A stretch of 64,000 nucleotides of DNA. Source: Cupriavidus lacunae. GTDB lineage: Bacteria; Pseudomonadota; Gammaproteobacteria; Burkholderiales; Burkholderiaceae. The DNA lies in assembly GCF_003353055.1 (NCBI RefSeq), contig NZ_QKWJ01000019.1, positions 59,317-123,316 on the forward strand, given 5' to 3'. A program made the position numbers and the translations under genes. Positions 8,315-16,981 of this stretch are shown here, in pieces. Position 1 is the first letter of the stretch. Each line of letters opens with the position of its first letter. The notes below the pieces were generated by a model. The model saw nothing but the letters and a program-made list of their open reading frames with translations. It was not told the DNA's origin and did no database searches.

Positions 8315-8656
8315 ATGTCGATTGCCCCCTTTACCCCCATGACCAAGGAAGTTGTCGCGCAGGTGCTCGGCGTCTCCATCCGCACCATCGAAAATCTTGT
8401 GAACGCGGGCAAAATGCCGGCACCAGGCCGAATTGGCGGGCGTGTGCTGTGGCACCCGGACGTCTTTTATACTTGGCTGGACCAAGAGTTGCGAGCGCCA
8501 GGCGAAAGCGATGGCTTTCCTGCGCCGGTTTCGAGCGGGCCGCAATTGGCCGCGCCGGCAGCGCGCCGCCCGCCGGCCAAGCAGAGCGCAGTAGCGCGCA
8601 TGCAGGAACGGCAGGCACACCGACTAAGCAGTGTTACCGAGGAAGCTCGGCCTTGA
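8315..8656 (+). CDS. AlpA/MerR-like helix-turn-helix protein
   Basis: A 113-residue protein. Residues 9-60 (MTKEVVAQVLGVSIRTIEN, then MPAPGRIGGRVLWHPDVFYTWLD) are the helix-turn-helix-plus-wing of excisionase/AlpA-type regulators. The remainder is a Pro/Ala-rich low-complexity tail. Such proteins regulate integrase genes or act as recombination directionality factors in integrated elements. Here the integrase is 42 kb away, so a role in excision is only a possibility. It stands alone, with a terminator-like stem at 8731-8755. Confidence 0.72.
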   Translation: MSIAPFTPMTKEVVAQVLGVSIRTIENLVNAGKMPAPGRIGGRVLWHPDVFYTWLDQELRAPGESDGFPAPVSSGPQLAAPAARRPPAKQSAVARMQERQAHRLSSVTEEARP

Positions 8657-9448
8657 ATTTCATGGCCACGGCGAACTTATGCGCCCGCGTGTCGCCATCA
8701 ATCCTGTCCGTCTTGTCTGTTCGCGTGTGGGTCGGGCGTCAGTACCTGACCCGACTTGCTTTTCTCATCGTTCTTGGTGTGAGTTGGCGAGAAGCGTCAA
8801 GGGTAAGCGAACTTTCGCGTGCCAGTGAGGCCTAGCGCGTTTCGGGCCCCGGTTGCAATCCGCCGGGACGGAGTCGTGGCGGACGCTCGACATACATGCT
8901 TGGCGGCGGTGCCTCTTGTTACCTGTGTTACCGCAATGCATCGAAGAGATGACATACATAGTTCGGCTGAATCAGCGTCCCCGACATCGCGGGCAGCCAT
9001 CTATCGGTTGTTGCACCTAGCGCGCTCCGGCAGAGTTGCTCGCTGCAGGCGCCAGGGGCGCTCAAGGGGGACTGGGCAAGGCCGAAGACTCATCGCGCGA
9101 CTGCATGCTCAGCAAGGACTTTCGGTGGCGCCCACTCGTCTGAAATGCATCCGAGGCTTGTGAAGGGGCGGATGCCACTGCCCAACAGCGCCTCACCAGC
9201 CGGTGCGCTTCCGCTTCCGGGGAATGCAGGCCACAACATCCACATCGCCCAAGCTAGGCCACGGGGCTACGGGTTGCGAATCGCGTTATGCTAACGCTTC
9301 GGGCCGCACTGTTCGTCGACTACTAGTGGGGATAGCAGTCGACTGGGCCGGATACGCCTGTTCAGGCCGTGCCCTCTGCGTTGCAAGAAAGCCGGTCCAA
9401 TCCAATCTAAGCACCCGGCCTGACCGGGGATGGGGTCATAGGGACGTC
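8657..9448. other. Noncoding stretch before the McrBC-like genes
   Basis: About 790 bases with no gene I can support. It contains the stem-loop at 8731-8755 and presumably the promoter of the 9449 gene. A frame at 8819-9163 is open but has no recognisable protein character. Confidence 0.45.
8731..8755 (+). terminator. Terminator-like hairpin
   Basis: GTCGG-GC-GTCAG at 8731-8742 pairs with CTGAC-CCGAC at 8746-8755 with a two-base bulge and a three-base loop, followed by TTGCTTTTCTC. Likely the end of the HTH transcript. Confidence 0.5.
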
Positions 9449-11701
9449 ATGCCGAATCAACTCGAAGAAGTTGGTGTGCTCCGCGCGAACTTGGACGCGG
9501 TGTTGGCCGGTCCGGCAAAGTCCGCGACGGCAACCAATTGGTACAGCAGACTGGATACCTTCCTTCGGCAGACGCAGGCCGCCGTGCCAGAAAAACTCCG
9601 AGACCGGGTGTTCCTGAGTCGCCTATGGGATGATAATCCCGTGTCAGCCGTTGGTAATGGCACGATAAGAATGGCGCCGGCCTTGGACAACGACGAATTT
9701 GTAGATTGGTTTGCCGGTCGCGTATCCAGTCCGTTGCCTAACGACCTGGCCGACGCCGAAGCCTGCCTCACGGTCCTCTACGATGAAGCGTCGAAGCGAC
9801 TTGGTGTTCTCTGTGGGCGGACCCCACGTCTGAAGCTCAATCGCGTTCTATGCGCGCTCTTTCCGGACTTCTTTACCACCATCGCTGATGTCGGTGTCTT
9901 GCTCTTCCTGCATCGGGAGATGGGAGGCTCGCGGAAGGACCACCCGGTACACGCACATGTGTCCCTGCGGCGCCGTATCGACGAGGTGCTCGAGCCGGTC
10001 GACCCATCGGACCGGCTGGAGCAGGTGCGTCGCATGTGTCTGCCGTGGCTCCTCAGTCAGCGACTGACGAATGAGGAACTGCCCGAGCAACCAGCATCAG
10101 TCGACCCGACGGAGTCCGACCTCAAGCCGCTTCCGGCAGCCCTGCGGCGCAAGGGATTGACGGCGATGAAGGGGGGCTTTCAGACCCTGCTCAGTTTCCT
10201 TCCGGCGCTGGATGAGGGACTGACGCGGGAGGAGTTCAGCGACCTCATCAGCCAAGCGAATTCCGAGCTAGCGCCACAAAGCATCGGCACGTCCATCAAT
10301 GTGGTGATGCGAGAGTTTGACCTGTGTAGGCGGGAAGGGGACATCTATCGCTTGAGCCCACGTGGCATCAACCTATTGGATTCGCAGGACCCGCAAGAAC
10401 TCGCGGACCATCTGCTAACACGCGTGCTCGGGGTCGACCATGTGTTGCAGGCGTTGTCGCACGAGCCGAAGGCAAAGCGGGCGTTGGTTGCACTGCTGCA
10501 GCAGGTGAACCCCGGCTGGACATCCGACTTTGCACCGACCTCACTGCTCGGTTGGCTTGTGAGCATCGATGTCGTGCGGCTCGATGCGGAGCGGAAGTAT
10601 CAGCTCTCGGAACGCGGTCGGCGTTGGCGCGAGATGGTGACCTGGGAGCCGGAGCGTCTTCCCAAACCTGCCAGCACCATTGAGGAGCTCGAAATCACCG
10701 TCGACAAGGTGCAGTTGCCAACCTGGCCCGACTTGAGCGTGAACTTACAGGCAATTGTTGACGGGCGGCTCAGTCTGGACGAGACACTGGTCAAGCAGTT
10801 GCATGCTGGCCTTTGGTTTCACCCGGTGCGCCACTTCGCCGTGCTTACCGGCATCTCTGGCTCGGGCAAGACACAGCTGGCGCTGAACTACGGGCTGGCG
10901 CTCTGCGGCGAGCAAACCGCTGGTCAAGAAACGGTCAAGGTCGTCCCGATTCAGCCCGGCTGGTTCGACCCAAGTCCGTTGCTCGGTTATGTCAACCCAA
11001 TCCAGCAATCGGCTTATCGGAGCGCGCCGTTTCTCGAACTTCTATTGCGCGCCGCCGAGAATCCCAGCCAACCTTATGTGGTGGTGCTCGACGAGATGAA
11101 CCTATCACATCCCGAGCAGTATCTCGCCCCCATTCTCTCTGCCATGGAGACGCAGGGTGTGATAGACCTTCACCAACTGGCAGAGGGGACATCGGAAATA
11201 CCACGATGTGTTCGCTATCCGGCCAACCTCGCCATTATTGGCACGGTCAACATGGATGAGACCACACATGGTCTCTCCGACAAGGTGCTCGACCGCGCCT
11301 TCACGCTCGAGTTTTGGAACATCAAGGTTTCAGACTTCCCACGCTGGGAGAATATCGGGCTCCCCGCGCCGCTACGCCACAAGGCGCAGGCCGTGCTCGA
11401 GAAGCTTGGACAAGTTTTGGCCCCAGTGCGTCTCCATTTTGGCTGGCGCACGATTGACGATGTGCTGAGCTACCTGCTATTTGCGGCCAGACTGGGAACC
11501 ACAGATGCTCAGGCGCTGGATGACGCCCTCTATGCGAAGGTATTGCCCAAACTCCGTGGAGAAAGCTCCAAGCGCTTTGAGGGCGCACTGCACGCAGCCA
11601 GGGAGGTAATGAAGGAGCACGCGCTATTGCGATGCTACGAAAAGCTGGGGGACATGCAGAAGGACCTGGCCGAGTCGGGCTCGGCGCGCTTTTGGCGATG
11701 A
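9449..11701 (+). CDS. McrB-like AAA+ ATPase/GTPase
   Basis: A 750-residue protein whose C-terminal half is a dynein-related/McrB-type AAA+ motor: Walker A LTGISGSGKTQLALNY near 465, Walker B VVLDEMNLSHPEQYL near 544, and GTVNMDETTHGLSDKVLDRA near 596, the NxD signature of McrB relatives. McrB hydrolyses GTP to translocate DNA and drives the McrC nuclease in type IV (modification-dependent) restriction. The N-terminal 450 residues would carry target recognition and are not a domain I recognise. I used ATG 9449; the frame is open upstream to 9203 but that part has no protein character. The stop overlaps the next start (ATGA, 11698-11701). Confidence 0.85.
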   Translation: MPNQLEEVGVLRANLDAVLAGPAKSATATNWYSRLDTFLRQTQAAVPEKLRDRVFLSRLWDDNPVSAVGNGTIRMAPALDNDEFVDWFAGRVSSPLPNDLADAEACLTVLYDEASKRLGVLCGRTPRLKLNRVLCALFPDFFTTIADVGVLLFLHREMGGSRKDHPVHAHVSLRRRIDEVLEPVDPSDRLEQVRRMCLPWLLSQRLTNEELPEQPASVDPTESDLKPLPAALRRKGLTAMKGGFQTLLSFLPALDEGLTREEFSDLISQANSELAPQSIGTSINVVMREFDLCRREGDIYRLSPRGINLLDSQDPQELADHLLTRVLGVDHVLQALSHEPKAKRALVALLQQVNPGWTSDFAPTSLLGWLVSIDVVRLDAERKYQLSERGRRWREMVTWEPERLPKPASTIEELEITVDKVQLPTWPDLSVNLQAIVDGRLSLDETLVKQLHAGLWFHPVRHFAVLTGISGSGKTQLALNYGLALCGEQTAGQETVKVVPIQPGWFDPSPLLGYVNPIQQSAYRSAPFLELLLRAAENPSQPYVVVLDEMNLSHPEQYLAPILSAMETQGVIDLHQLAEGTSEIPRCVRYPANLAIIGTVNMDETTHGLSDKVLDRAFTLEFWNIKVSDFPRWENIGLPAPLRHKAQAVLEKLGQVLAPVRLHFGWRTIDDVLSYLLFAARLGTTDAQALDDALYAKVLPKLRGESSKRFEGALHAAREVMKEHALLRCYEKLGDMQKDLAESGSARFWR

Positions 11702-13299
11702 GCATGGCAGAGGTGCCATGCTACCTAACGATTCGGCCTGCGGCGAACAGCGAGGCCGAGCAGGTCACGGTGCACGTCGGTGAAGTCGGGACGGGATTCT
11801 GTGAGGGCATCTCATATCTCATCAACGTGCACGGCGTGGATTCATGTCGACTGCTGCTGGACGATGTGGAACTGCCTAAGACTTCCGACGGGTGCTTCGC
11901 CTGGGCGCCCAATTTCTTCGCCGGTCGCGTCACAGCCGTCGTGCTTGCTGCGTCGGGGCAGGAATACGCCTTCCAGTTTGACGTTAGCCCTACACCGCAG
12001 AAGCTCGGTGCGGAACAGTTCGACGCGATGTTGTCGGAAATTCGAGACTTCGATACCACGTTGCTCGTCGGCGCTTCCGCTGCTGCGATTGGTTTCGGCC
12101 GCCAAGGTCGGCCGGGCAACTTCGAGGCGCTCGTACAGTTGGCCCGCTTGAGAGAGCATGGGTCGAGCTTTCTGGCGGCAGTCCATGAGATTGCGCGAGT
12201 TCCACAGCGGTTTTTGCGTTCGGCCTCACAGGCGGTGCCGCTCTCGCGCATCCGCCGCTTGGTGCCCTCCGCCTTGCGCGACCATCGGCTTGCATCGCTT
12301 GCGACCGGCCTATCGAATGACGATGCTTCACTGGAATCGCTAACTGTTCTATCGCAAGCGCCAGCTTTGACCGTTGATACCCCGGCGAATCGCACCATGC
12401 TCGCCTTGATAAAGCGCTTTCAGGCAGTCGTGCGTAGCCTGGCTGAAAAGACGGCAACCCTCTCTCTTGGCGGAAGCGTCGAAGACCAGGCTCAGCGCAA
12501 AGACCGTCGTCTGGAGGTGCTCCGTCAGTTCGCCGAGTCTGTCGAAAAGCTATTGGCATTGCCTCCATTCGCGGAAATTAGCCGCGCCGAAACGACTGCG
12601 GCTGGCCTGACGCAGATTTCGGCACACCCTTCCTATAGTCGTGCGTACCGAAAAGGAACGGACGCGCTGCGGACTGCTGTCGAAGGCGAGGATACGCAAG
12701 ACCTATTGCAGGTGAGCCCGTCCTGGGGGGTCTATGAGGCCTGGTGCTTCGTGCGACTGGTGAGCATTCTTCGGGACGTCACAGGTTGCACATTGCAGCT
12801 GTGTGAGTCGAGCGTTGCGGCAGCCGACTTGGCAATGTCTGGAATATTATCTGACGGGCGAAGGCTGGACCTCTTGTTCCAGGCGGTCTTTCCCTCAGAA
12901 TCACCGAGCGGTGGGCGATGCGCATGTAGCCTCTCAAGAGAGCGACGACCAGACGTTGTTCTTGCGGTCACCCAGGGTGCAGACAGGCGGTTCATCGTCT
13001 TTGATTCGAAGTACCGTAGTGGTCGAGAGAACACGTTGGATGCAATGGCGTCGGCGCACATCTACCACGATGCGTTGCGCTTGGGTGCCCATTCGCCAGA
13101 GTTGGTACTATTGCTGCTGCCAGGACAAAGTGCCGTGCCCTCGCTTGAGGCGGCGGACTTCTGGCGTACCAACGAGGTTGGTACGCTTAGCGAGTTCTCG
13201 ATTGATGCGAAAGGTCTGAATCGGTGCGAGCAGGCAATTTTCGATTGGGTTGCGCCATACACGCATCTACAGCCTAAATTCGCTGCCGCCAGCGTCTGA
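11698..13299 (+). CDS. McrC-like PD-(D/E)XK nuclease (DUF2357-type)
   Basis: A 533-residue protein starting MSMAEVPCYLTIRP inside the stop of the McrB-like gene. The C-terminal part has the nuclease core: RRPDVVLAV near 417 (metal-binding Asp) and RFIVFDSKYRSGRE near 430 (D-x-K). The middle region (YSRAYRKGTDALRTAVEG, SWGVYEAWCFVRL) resembles the DUF2357/McrC-associated segment that contacts the AAA+ partner. The N-terminal beta-rich portion is of unknown role. With the McrB-like protein it should form a motor-driven nuclease acting on modified or otherwise marked DNA. Confidence 0.82.
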   Translation: MSMAEVPCYLTIRPAANSEAEQVTVHVGEVGTGFCEGISYLINVHGVDSCRLLLDDVELPKTSDGCFAWAPNFFAGRVTAVVLAASGQEYAFQFDVSPTPQKLGAEQFDAMLSEIRDFDTTLLVGASAAAIGFGRQGRPGNFEALVQLARLREHGSSFLAAVHEIARVPQRFLRSASQAVPLSRIRRLVPSALRDHRLASLATGLSNDDASLESLTVLSQAPALTVDTPANRTMLALIKRFQAVVRSLAEKTATLSLGGSVEDQAQRKDRRLEVLRQFAESVEKLLALPPFAEISRAETTAAGLTQISAHPSYSRAYRKGTDALRTAVEGEDTQDLLQVSPSWGVYEAWCFVRLVSILRDVTGCTLQLCESSVAAADLAMSGILSDGRRLDLLFQAVFPSESPSGGRCACSLSRERRPDVVLAVTQGADRRFIVFDSKYRSGRENTLDAMASAHIYHDALRLGAHSPELVLLLLPGQSAVPSLEAADFWRTNEVGTLSEFSIDAKGLNRCEQAIFDWVAPYTHLQPKFAAASV

Positions 13300-13406
13300 A
13301 CCCAACGACGACCTTGCGCCAATCATTTGAACTGGCTGTTTGGGCCGGGTGCTGGCGAAAGGCTACACTGGCGGTAATTTCAACTGGCCTGCTACCGCAG
13401 TAGACC

Positions 13407-14645
13407 ATGACCGCTTTTCTTTTTGACGACGCAACAGAACCTTCCACGACGTCATTTGAGCGCGTCGCCCTTGCCAATGCCGAAGGGCACAGCGAACGCT
13501 GGTTGCAAGAAACGTTGTTTCGCCATCCCCAGTTGCTACCCATGTTCGAGATGTTCGGGCACGGTGAGAGTTTCGTTCCCCTGTGCCGAGAACTGCCGCT
13601 GCGCTTTGGCACGTCGACGGTCTATCTCGACCTGCTCGGCGTGTCGGCAACCGGGCGGTTAGTGCTCGTCGAATGTAAGCTCTGGCGAAACCCAGAAGCG
13701 CGCCGCGAAGTCATTGCCCAGCTCTTCGAGTACGCGTCGCTGCTGTCGGAATGGTCGTACGCCGACCTGGAGGCCAGGCTCAAGCAAAGCCGAGGCCTGA
13801 GCGGGGTCAACCCGATGTTCGCGCTGGCCAAGGCACGCCACCCCGCACTGCAGGAAGCCGCCTTTGTCGACGCAGTGTCTGCCTCATTGCGTGGCGGCGA
13901 ATTCCTCCTGGCCATCGCCGGTGACGGTATCCGCAGCGACCTGCAATCACTGCGTCGGCTAGTGTCGGGCCAGAGTGGCCTGCTGTCCCGTCTGACCCTG
14001 GTTGAGTTGCGGCTGTATCGCGACCCGCACGGGCGCACGCTGCTGGTGCCGGCGGTTCCCTTCAAAACGGAGGTGGTACAGCACAGGGTGCTCGTGTCCA
14101 ACGAGGGCGTGCCGTTGCTTCTCGACCGGGGCGGTGCGCCGGCGAGGATGGCTAGCGGGGAACTCAACGGGGAACCTGTCGAGACGGACCGGACCAGCAA
14201 TCGCTTGGCCAATCGCGCCTTCTGGGACCGGTTTATCGCCAATGCGCGTTTCGACCATCCGGACCAGATGCCTCCGCGCCATGGCGGTAACAACTGGGTG
14301 CGCCTGGAGTTGCCGGGCCCGGTCGCGCCGCTAGTGGCCTACCGGGAAGCGGGCGGGAACGTGGGGCTCATGCTCAAGTTTATTGGCGCCGAGGGGCGAG
14401 AAGTCTTGCAGCGGCTTATCGATGACCAAGCCGCCTTGGAATCTGAGATTGGAAATGCGCTTCGATTCGAGGTAAGCCACACGGCAGAGCCAGACGGAAA
14501 CACTGTGGGCCGTCTTCTCGTAGAGCCGTCCGATGGACGTCCTGTCAAAATCGGTGAAGCTGCACAACTGGCGTGGTTTCTGACAACGGCGAACGCGTTG
14601 GTCAATGCGCTGCGGCCGAGACTGGCCCAAGCCGGAAATGGCTAA
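13407..14645 (+). CDS. Predicted PD-(D/E)XK nuclease-like protein
   Basis: A 412-residue protein. The N-terminal domain has HSERWLQETLFRHPQLLP, then TVYLDLLGVSATGRLVLVECKLWRNP (Asp near 74, ECK near 88-90), the D...ExK pattern of restriction-like nucleases of the NucS/Holliday-resolvase kind, followed by REVIAQLFEYASLL. The C-terminal 200 residues are unrecognised. It lies 107 bp after the McrC-like gene on the same strand and may be a third subunit of that system. A role in DNA cutting is inferred from the motif only. Confidence 0.68.
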   Translation: MTAFLFDDATEPSTTSFERVALANAEGHSERWLQETLFRHPQLLPMFEMFGHGESFVPLCRELPLRFGTSTVYLDLLGVSATGRLVLVECKLWRNPEARREVIAQLFEYASLLSEWSYADLEARLKQSRGLSGVNPMFALAKARHPALQEAAFVDAVSASLRGGEFLLAIAGDGIRSDLQSLRRLVSGQSGLLSRLTLVELRLYRDPHGRTLLVPAVPFKTEVVQHRVLVSNEGVPLLLDRGGAPARMASGELNGEPVETDRTSNRLANRAFWDRFIANARFDHPDQMPPRHGGNNWVRLELPGPVAPLVAYREAGGNVGLMLKFIGAEGREVLQRLIDDQAALESEIGNALRFEVSHTAEPDGNTVGRLLVEPSDGRPVKIGEAAQLAWFLTTANALVNALRPRLAQAGNG

Positions 14646-15128
14646 CGCCACGAGGTACTGCAGCCAGCGGTGCCCTGGGGCGGCTTCCCGTTCCTCGCGT
14701 GATAGCCGAAGTCGCGCAGGGGGGCAGGCTCGTTCAACCATGGCCCGACCAGAACGCTTCTTCCTCGCTGGCCCCGTTATCTGGCGACGTGTGGGTCTTA
14801 CGCGTTAGGCAGCAGGTAACCGGGGGGATGTGCAGCATACCGCATTGGCCGTTCATTTTTCAATTTTGCGCTTTGAACGGCCAATTGTTAAAAATCAGTG
14901 GCTTAAGTCTCTAATGTGGCGGACTTCGAGCTGGTGGCCCGGTCATCCAGAGGGCACCGTCGATGGCAACGACCCGGCGGAGCTTGTACGCCTCGGCTCA
15001 GAGTCGCTGTAAATTTGACGAGCCGACAAGGCCCTTCGTTGCCCTGCCTACCTACGCTATTGCAAATCCGGCATTTCTGCGTGGAGTTCTCGGCCCAAGC
15101 GTGCGATATTCTCCGAAATATTCGCACC
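14646..15128. other. Noncoding stretch between convergent genes
   Basis: About 480 bases after the nuclease-like gene. I find no supported gene, no clear terminator and no repeat. Composition turns more AT-rich after about 14840. Confidence 0.45.
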
Positions 15129-15542
15129 TCACGCTGCCACATCTTCGAGCATCAGGCCCTCATGCTCAAGGCAGAAAGCTAACGCTGGCAGAATCTGCAT
15201 CAGCGCCGCGCCATTAGAAATGCCCCAATTTGGGTCGACGGCAGCCTCGCCGGCTTCCAAAGCCTTAAATAATTCAAAGGCGCTATTGGTGTTGCAGCAG
15301 GCCTCCCCAAAACTATTATCTTCAACGTCAACGCGAATCATCTGAATTTGCAGATGTTTCAGCCACCAGCCCCGCAGCGCCTCAGCATCGGGCATCACAG
15401 TGCCTTTTGCGCTGTTTGCATAGTCAGCCACAAGGGCTCGGAAGCGCGGCAGGTCGGGATTGGCGCGACCGCTGTCCGAGTACAGGCGGGATGTGAAAAA
15501 CATCTCTTTAGTCTGCTCAATGGTATCGTTGATGGTATTCAT
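15129..15542 (-). CDS. Hypothetical protein, 137 residues
   Basis: The minus strand from ATG 15542 has a good ribosome-binding site (CGGAGA, about 8 bases upstream). The protein opens MNTINDTIEQTKEMFF and contains a conserved-looking SGRANPDLPRFRALVADYA, WWLKHLQIQMIRVDVEDN and NWGISNGAALMQILPALAF. It is soluble and mildly acidic, with no membrane segments. It resembles no family I can name. It stands alone, convergent with the nuclease gene, and the upstream region is AT-rich. Confidence 0.65.
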   Translation of the reverse strand: MNTINDTIEQTKEMFFTSRLYSDSGRANPDLPRFRALVADYANSAKGTVMPDAEALRGWWLKHLQIQMIRVDVEDNSFGEACCNTNSAFELFKALEAGEAAVDPNWGISNGAALMQILPALAFCLEHEGLMLEDVAA

Positions 15543-15915
15543 TTTTAATTCTCCGTGAGGTTGATTTGTGCCGCTTTGTTGATTCTAGCGACGTGCTCTA
15601 CCGGATTCAATGGGGCTTATCGTGCCTCAAACGAATACAAACAAAACCAAATGCAATTAGCTTGAATCAAATATCCTATGTTCTTAGCCACGAGATGCCG
15701 CGAGAATGGTTTATGACAGGCCTTCCGCTCAGCATTCTTTCGGCCTCCCTAGCTAGCAACCTTGACTTTTGCCAGATTTAATCGAGAGAACCATTCTTTC
15801 TGATTAGGTCCCTGTGTCTGACGATTGATTCGACTATCCATCAAATTCCTCCAACTCTTGCCTCGTGGTCGCTATACAAGTTGCGCCAGTCCGGCGCACT
15901 TATGAGGACACAGAA
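15543..15915. other. AT-rich divergent promoter region
   Basis: About 370 bases between two divergent hypothetical genes, more AT-rich than its surroundings. A 71-codon frame at 15566-15781 is open but lacks a ribosome-binding site and protein character. I see no strong repeat. Confidence 0.45.
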
Positions 15916-16545
15916 ATGAACTTTGAACCCATTGCGCTGCACGGGGCGCTGGTGAGCATGGCGAGGCTGATGTCGCCCGAGGAGGTACGAGCGGCCACCG
16001 CCAATCATCCTGGATTGGCAAATCCCCTCAGTGGCTGGTGCTTATGTGGCGACGCGTCAGCGCAGTTGGTGGATGCGATTGTTCGGCATGGAGGCGACGT
16101 TGCTATCCGTCTGAGCGGTTGCGTCGGGTCATCCGGCGGCCACTATGCGGTGGTCACTCACCAGCTTGGAGAGAGTCAGCATCGCTTTCTGCTGCCCCTC
16201 TACGAACCCTCCATAGAGTCGTACCTGCGCTCCTTGGAGTCCGAGCCAGTTCGGGTGATGCTCGGTCGGCAGGGCGAGGATGACTCAGTCGTCCTGCAGA
16301 ATCGTCTGCCGTGGAGGAGCATTGTGCCTTTGGTCGAGATGTGCCAGGCGCCTCGTTGCGCCTCCGTCGCAACGACGTTCAACGAAATGCGTACCGCAAT
16401 GTACGCTGCCAGCCGGGTCGATACGATTCCAAGCGTGCTCGCTAATGTTACGGTCAACGATGTCAGCCTGTCGCTCGTCGTTCCGGTGGAATACTGCCTA
16501 GCGGGTATTCCGCATGACGGCTGCGACGACGGGGAGCGGAGATGA
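15916..16545 (+). CDS. Hypothetical protein, 209 residues
   Basis: It starts MNFEPIALHGALVSMARL at 15916, preceded by GAGGA at a good distance; the frame is open upstream to 15865 but that start is worse. Features include LSGWCLCGDASAQLVDAIVR, a glycine-rich SGCVGSSGGHYAVVTHQ and an AASRVDTIPSVLANVTVND segment. No membrane segment. No family recognised. The stop overlaps the start of the next gene (ATGA, 16542-16545), so the two probably work together. Confidence 0.6.
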   Translation: MNFEPIALHGALVSMARLMSPEEVRAATANHPGLANPLSGWCLCGDASAQLVDAIVRHGGDVAIRLSGCVGSSGGHYAVVTHQLGESQHRFLLPLYEPSIESYLRSLESEPVRVMLGRQGEDDSVVLQNRLPWRSIVPLVEMCQAPRCASVATTFNEMRTAMYAASRVDTIPSVLANVTVNDVSLSLVVPVEYCLAGIPHDGCDDGERR

Positions 16546-16835
16546 GCATCAAAGCAGCAGCACTGCCCAGTGAGACAAACTGCCGCTACTACCTCGTCAC
16601 CGCCTCCGAGACATATGGAGTCATCGCAGTTGTGGAAGCGTGTGATGAGCCTGAGGCCTGGGAGTTCTTTTGGGCCGTGCGTGGGATGTTGGGTACGACA
16701 CCGGACACCGAGGTGAGCATTATGAGCGGCGAATTGCTGCCTGACGGTGTTCCTGTGTTCAAGTTGACCTACTTAAAGGCAATGCAGGCTCGGGCAGAAG
16801 CGGAACGGCGCCAGGCTGACGCGACCCGACACTAA
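16542..16835 (+). CDS. Hypothetical protein, 97 residues
   Basis: A small protein (MSIKAAALPSETNCRYYLVT) translated from an ATGA overlap with the preceding gene. It shows an alternating beta/alpha pattern (YYLVTASETYGVIAVVEA, EAWEFFWAVRGML) and a charged C-terminal helix (AMQARAEAERRQADA). No family recognised. It ends about 150 bp before the palindrome array; any link between them is unknown. Confidence 0.6.
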   Translation: MSIKAAALPSETNCRYYLVTASETYGVIAVVEACDEPEAWEFFWAVRGMLGTTPDTEVSIMSGELLPDGVPVFKLTYLKAMQARAEAERRQADATRH

Positions 16836-16981
16836 GGGCATAACAAGGCGGAAATTGTTGTTTGATTGCAGGGCGACCTCTCCCCACCCTGGGAGGGGCG
16901 CCATTTTCCCCGCCGCGCTGCCCGCTGGGCACCCGCGAACAGATAGGGGGAGTGAGGGTAGGGTAGCCATTCCGGGCTTTC

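Noticed and set aside
8819..9163. 114-codon frame before the McrB-like gene
   Set aside because: Arg/Ala-rich without pattern and no start signal; most likely noncoding.
15566..15781. 71-codon frame in the AT-rich promoter region
   Set aside because: No ribosome-binding site and no plausible protein composition.
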